Below, piece by piece: positions 62,102 to 64,000 of a stretch of DNA of 64,000 nucleotides (within the stretch, counting starts at the first letter, position 1; every line of letters starts with the position of its first letter). The notes under the pieces are model-generated. The model was given only the letters and a program-made list of their open reading frames with translations. It ran no database searches and was not told where the DNA came from. Source of the DNA: G963668605 sp963668605. GTDB taxonomy: Bacteria > Acidobacteriota > Terriglobia > Bryobacterales > Bryobacteraceae. The position numbers and the translations under genes are program-made. The stretch is from the NCBI GenBank assembly GCA_963668605.1, contig OY764903.1, positions 1 to 64,000 of the forward strand. Direction: 5' to 3'.

Positions 62102-62888
62102 GCGGTTCCAACTCCAGCAATAGCTGATACTCCGGCAGATCTTTCAATGCCTGGAATTCCGGATCTTCGCGGAACTTCTCGCGCTCGCGGAAGCCCTCTT
62201 CGAGCGCCATGCGCATGTATTGCAGGGCGCGCTCGTTCTGCCCCGCTTTGGCGTAGGTCTTCGAGAGGTAGAAGTGGAACTTCGCGCGCTCGGCAACGGT
62301 GCGCTCCTGCAACAGGACTCCGTGCGTGCTGCGGTGTTCGAAGACCTCGGGATCGATATTCAGTGCGAGCTGGTACTCCTCGAACGCCTCCTTGTATTTT
62401 TTGCGCGCGAAGTGGGCCGTGCCCAAGTTGCTGTGAATCGAAGCCGAATTGGGTGCGATTTTCAGCGCCTTCCGATATTCCGACGTGGCGTGGCGGTAAT
62501 TCTTTTGCGCGTAGTATACCGTGCCCAGGTTGTTGATCGCCTCGGAGTATTTAGGATTCATTTTGATGGCGCGCTCATAGTGCTTTTTTGCCGTATTCAA
62601 TTCCTGCATCTGGTGATAAGCAATGCCGATCTTGTTCCAGATCACGGCGCTGTCCTGCGGCGCCTTCCGGTACACTTCGATGGCTTCGCGGTACATCTTG
62701 CGCGCCATGTAGATGTCGCCGCGCGACTCAAGCGAGAGGACCGGCTTCGACTCCGCTGCCGGCCGCGTGCCGGTCTCCGTGCGCGTATCCGCGACCAGTG
62801 GAGATTTCGCGGGAGATGGGTTTGCCGGCTGTCCCGTGGCCAGCGCCGCGACAGCCGCAAAAAGCAGTGCCAAGTTTCTGGAAACCAT
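62091..62888 (-). CDS. exported TPR protein
   Basis: 265-aa. Signal peptide (1-20, ending ALATGQ), a linker, then at least five TPR units (SRGDIYMARKMYREAIEVYRKAPQDSAVIWNKIGIAYHQMQ, KKHYERAIKMNPKYSEAINNLGTVYYAQKNY, SNLGTAHFARKKYKEAFEEYQLALNID). ATG at 62888 has AGGAGG 6 nt upstream, better than 62903. Works with the downstream TPR lipoprotein by position. Confidence 0.78.
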   Translation of the reverse strand: MVSRNLALLFAAVAALATGQPANPSPAKSPLVADTRTETGTRPAAESKPVLSLESRGDIYMARKMYREAIEVYRKAPQDSAVIWNKIGIAYHQMQELNTAKKHYERAIKMNPKYSEAINNLGTVYYAQKNYRHATSEYRKALKIAPNSASIHSNLGTAHFARKKYKEAFEEYQLALNIDPEVFEHRSTHGVLLQERTVAERAKFHFYLSKTYAKAGQNERALQYMRMALEEGFREREKFREDPEFQALKDLPEYQLLLELEPRVL

Positions 62889-62946
62889 GTGGGGCCTCCT
62901 CATGCTTCAGTTCAACTATAGCGCGCAGTCAGCGCAAACAAAACCG

Positions 62947-63453
62947 TTATTTCCGGAACTTGGTTTCGAGCTTAAATGCTTCCATGGAGTTGAACACAAT
63001 CGGGCAGTAGCAGGCGCGGTCGATGAACTGCCACATGCGGCTGACTAGCGATCCCTTGCCCCTTTGCATATGCGGAAAATCGACGCAGGTGCTCGGGCGC
63101 GCTTCATACACAAGACACTCATTGCCGCTTAGAAACGTGCAGCCCCGCTCGTCGCTGCGGCGCAGGATCAGCCCTTCTTCGGCGCTCACTTCTGTGTATT
63201 CTTTCTTGAACTTGGAAACCGGAAGCCGGAAGAACTTCGCGAGCTTTTCGACATCCCGCTCCTGTAGCGTGACGGTGGCCACGCGGCAGCAATTCGCGCA
63301 CTCCAGGCAATTGATCTGGTCCTCGATGCCTTCCGCGATCAGGCGTAGCTTCTTGTCGTTGGTCCCATGGATTTTCATGTGCTGGCGCAGTTTTTCGTTC
63401 TCGCCCCGCATCTTCTCGCCCGTCCGTTTGATCTCTACCAGATCGGTAATCAT
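62947..63453 (-). CDS. YkgJ-family cysteine-cluster protein
   Basis: 168-aa. C49-x2-C52-x2-C55-C56 (INCLECANCCRVATVTL), then C-x(~6)-CLVYEARPSTCVDFPH, the UPF0153/YkgJ zinc- or iron-cluster pattern. Ends in YCPIVFNSMEAFKLE. Function unknown; proposed Fe-S or zinc chaperone. TACACT lies 6 nt before the ATG at 63453 (the box AGAGG also lies there), so probably leaderless. Confidence 0.75.
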   Translation of the reverse strand: MITDLVEIKRTGEKMRGENEKLRQHMKIHGTNDKKLRLIAEGIEDQINCLECANCCRVATVTLQERDVEKLAKFFRLPVSKFKKEYTEVSAEEGLILRRSDERGCTFLSGNECLVYEARPSTCVDFPHMQRGKGSLVSRMWQFIDRACYCPIVFNSMEAFKLETKFRK

Positions 63454-63511
63454 ACCTCTAGTGTAGCGGGCCGCGCGCTTGCGCAACCTGTTCGTGCGCT
63501 GCCATCCTGAA

Positions 63512-64000
63512 ATGATGGCGGATCGACTTTACCTTTCCTACCGGTTGCGCGGCTTCACCGGGAACAATATGCTGCGCCATTTTGAGAAAGCGCTGCGCTT
63601 GTTTCCGTATTCGCGCTTGTCGAAAAGTGCGAGCGTTCTGCGGATCTACGCCGTCGCATTTACTGAACCTGTGCTGCTCGAGCAGGCCCTCGATCCAGCT
63701 CCGGACGTGGAGCGGCTGATCGGCTTCGCCAAACAGTTTCAGCACGCCGACTGCGCATACCAGCTCGAAACCTGCTGGGACATCTGGCAGTACAGCGACG
63801 ATTGGGCCGTCGCTCCGGCGCGCGTCACCATTGAGTGTTGCGGGCCCGAATTCGAGGATGGTGAAGCCGAGCACCTGCGCATCGATTGCGGCCCGGATTT
63901 CCAGTTTCTGCCGGATCCGGAGATCCCCGGGAGCGCGCGCATCGTGCAATCCAACATCCGCAGCCTGTTGAAACTGGCTCACGATCTCGACGGCGCGCTC
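63512..64000 (+). CDS. conserved-looking protein of unknown function (partial, runs off the right edge)
   Basis: Frame open from ATG 63512 (or 63515) for 163 codons to the edge with no stop. Protein-like sequence: MADRLYLSYRLRGFTGNNMLRHFEKALRLFPYSRLSK, YQLETCWDIWQYSDDWAVAP, VTIECCGPEFEDGEAEHLRIDCGPDFQFLP. No known motif seen. Divergent from the YkgJ-type gene with 58 bp between. Confidence 0.65.
   Translation, partial: MMADRLYLSYRLRGFTGNNMLRHFEKALRLFPYSRLSKSASVLRIYAVAFTEPVLLEQALDPAPDVERLIGFAKQFQHADCAYQLETCWDIWQYSDDWAVAPARVTIECCGPEFEDGEAEHLRIDCGPDFQFLPDPEIPGSARIVQSNIRSLLKLAHDLDGAL

Noticed and set aside
1..64000. CRISPR arrays, phage or transposase genes, rRNA
   Set aside because: No regularly spaced repeats, no integrase or transposase motifs and no rRNA-like stretch were seen.

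Overview
The window is GC-rich bacterial chromosome. It most resembles an Acidobacteriota genome of the Bryobacterales/Solibacter type. This placement is an inference from gene content: an alternative complex III plus caa3-oxidase operon, a GWxTD-like Gly-rich protein, a GHL6-like hydrolase, many small secreted or lipoprotein TPR proteins, and many genes that seem to start at or very near the transcription start. There is no rRNA, CRISPR array, transposase or integrase. One tRNA-Leu(CAG) lies at 36142-36228.

Layout. 1-12.1 kb: mixed housekeeping and accessory genes (alpha/beta hydrolase, enolase-superfamily enzyme, YdcF-like, PrmA-like methyltransferase, Gly-rich Tat protein, OmpR/Cus-type two-component pair, CoA-disulfide-reductase-like flavoprotein, thioredoxin-fold protein, lone NuoI, DinB, FucP-like transporter). 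12.1-24.4 kb: one long minus-strand respiratory operon, actABCDEF, a small membrane protein, SCO, then coxBACD. Together these form a quinol:cytochrome c oxidoreductase and a cytochrome c oxidase with a haem domain fused to subunit II. A histidine kinase is divergent from it, followed by a phosphoesterase and an unusual receiver-XRE regulator. 27.4-33.7 kb: DUF3108 protein, SGNH hydrolase, hemerythrin and a Tat-exported molybdenum hydroxylase operon (S-L-M) ending in a small Cys-rich protein. 33.7-36.2 kb: bacterioferritin, an acyltransferase, a zinc-ribbon protein and the tRNA.

36.5-46.7 kb, just after the tRNA, is an accessory island. It carries a P1B ATPase with a C-terminal hemerythrin domain, two DUF302-like proteins around a small membrane protein, an NtrC-type regulator with its sensor kinase, a zf-TFIIB-like protein, an envelope hypothetical, a DUF2490-like protein, PPK2 and a lone Flp pilin. 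The same 16-bp palindrome lies upstream of two gene sets in it, each followed about 100 bp later by a -24/-12 (sigma-54) promoter match. This suggests a local sigma-54 regulon of metal/redox/energy-stress genes run by the NtrC-type pair, and it is the most interesting part of the window.

46.7-64 kb: LarA-like protein, an unrecognised protein, M28 peptidase, DsbA-like protein, UxaA-like dehydratase, secreted HIT-like protein, GT39-like glycosyltransferase, lipoproteins, GHL6-like hydrolase, coiled-coil membrane protein, a lone RND adaptor, TPR proteins, a YkgJ-type Cys-cluster protein and a gene running off the right edge.
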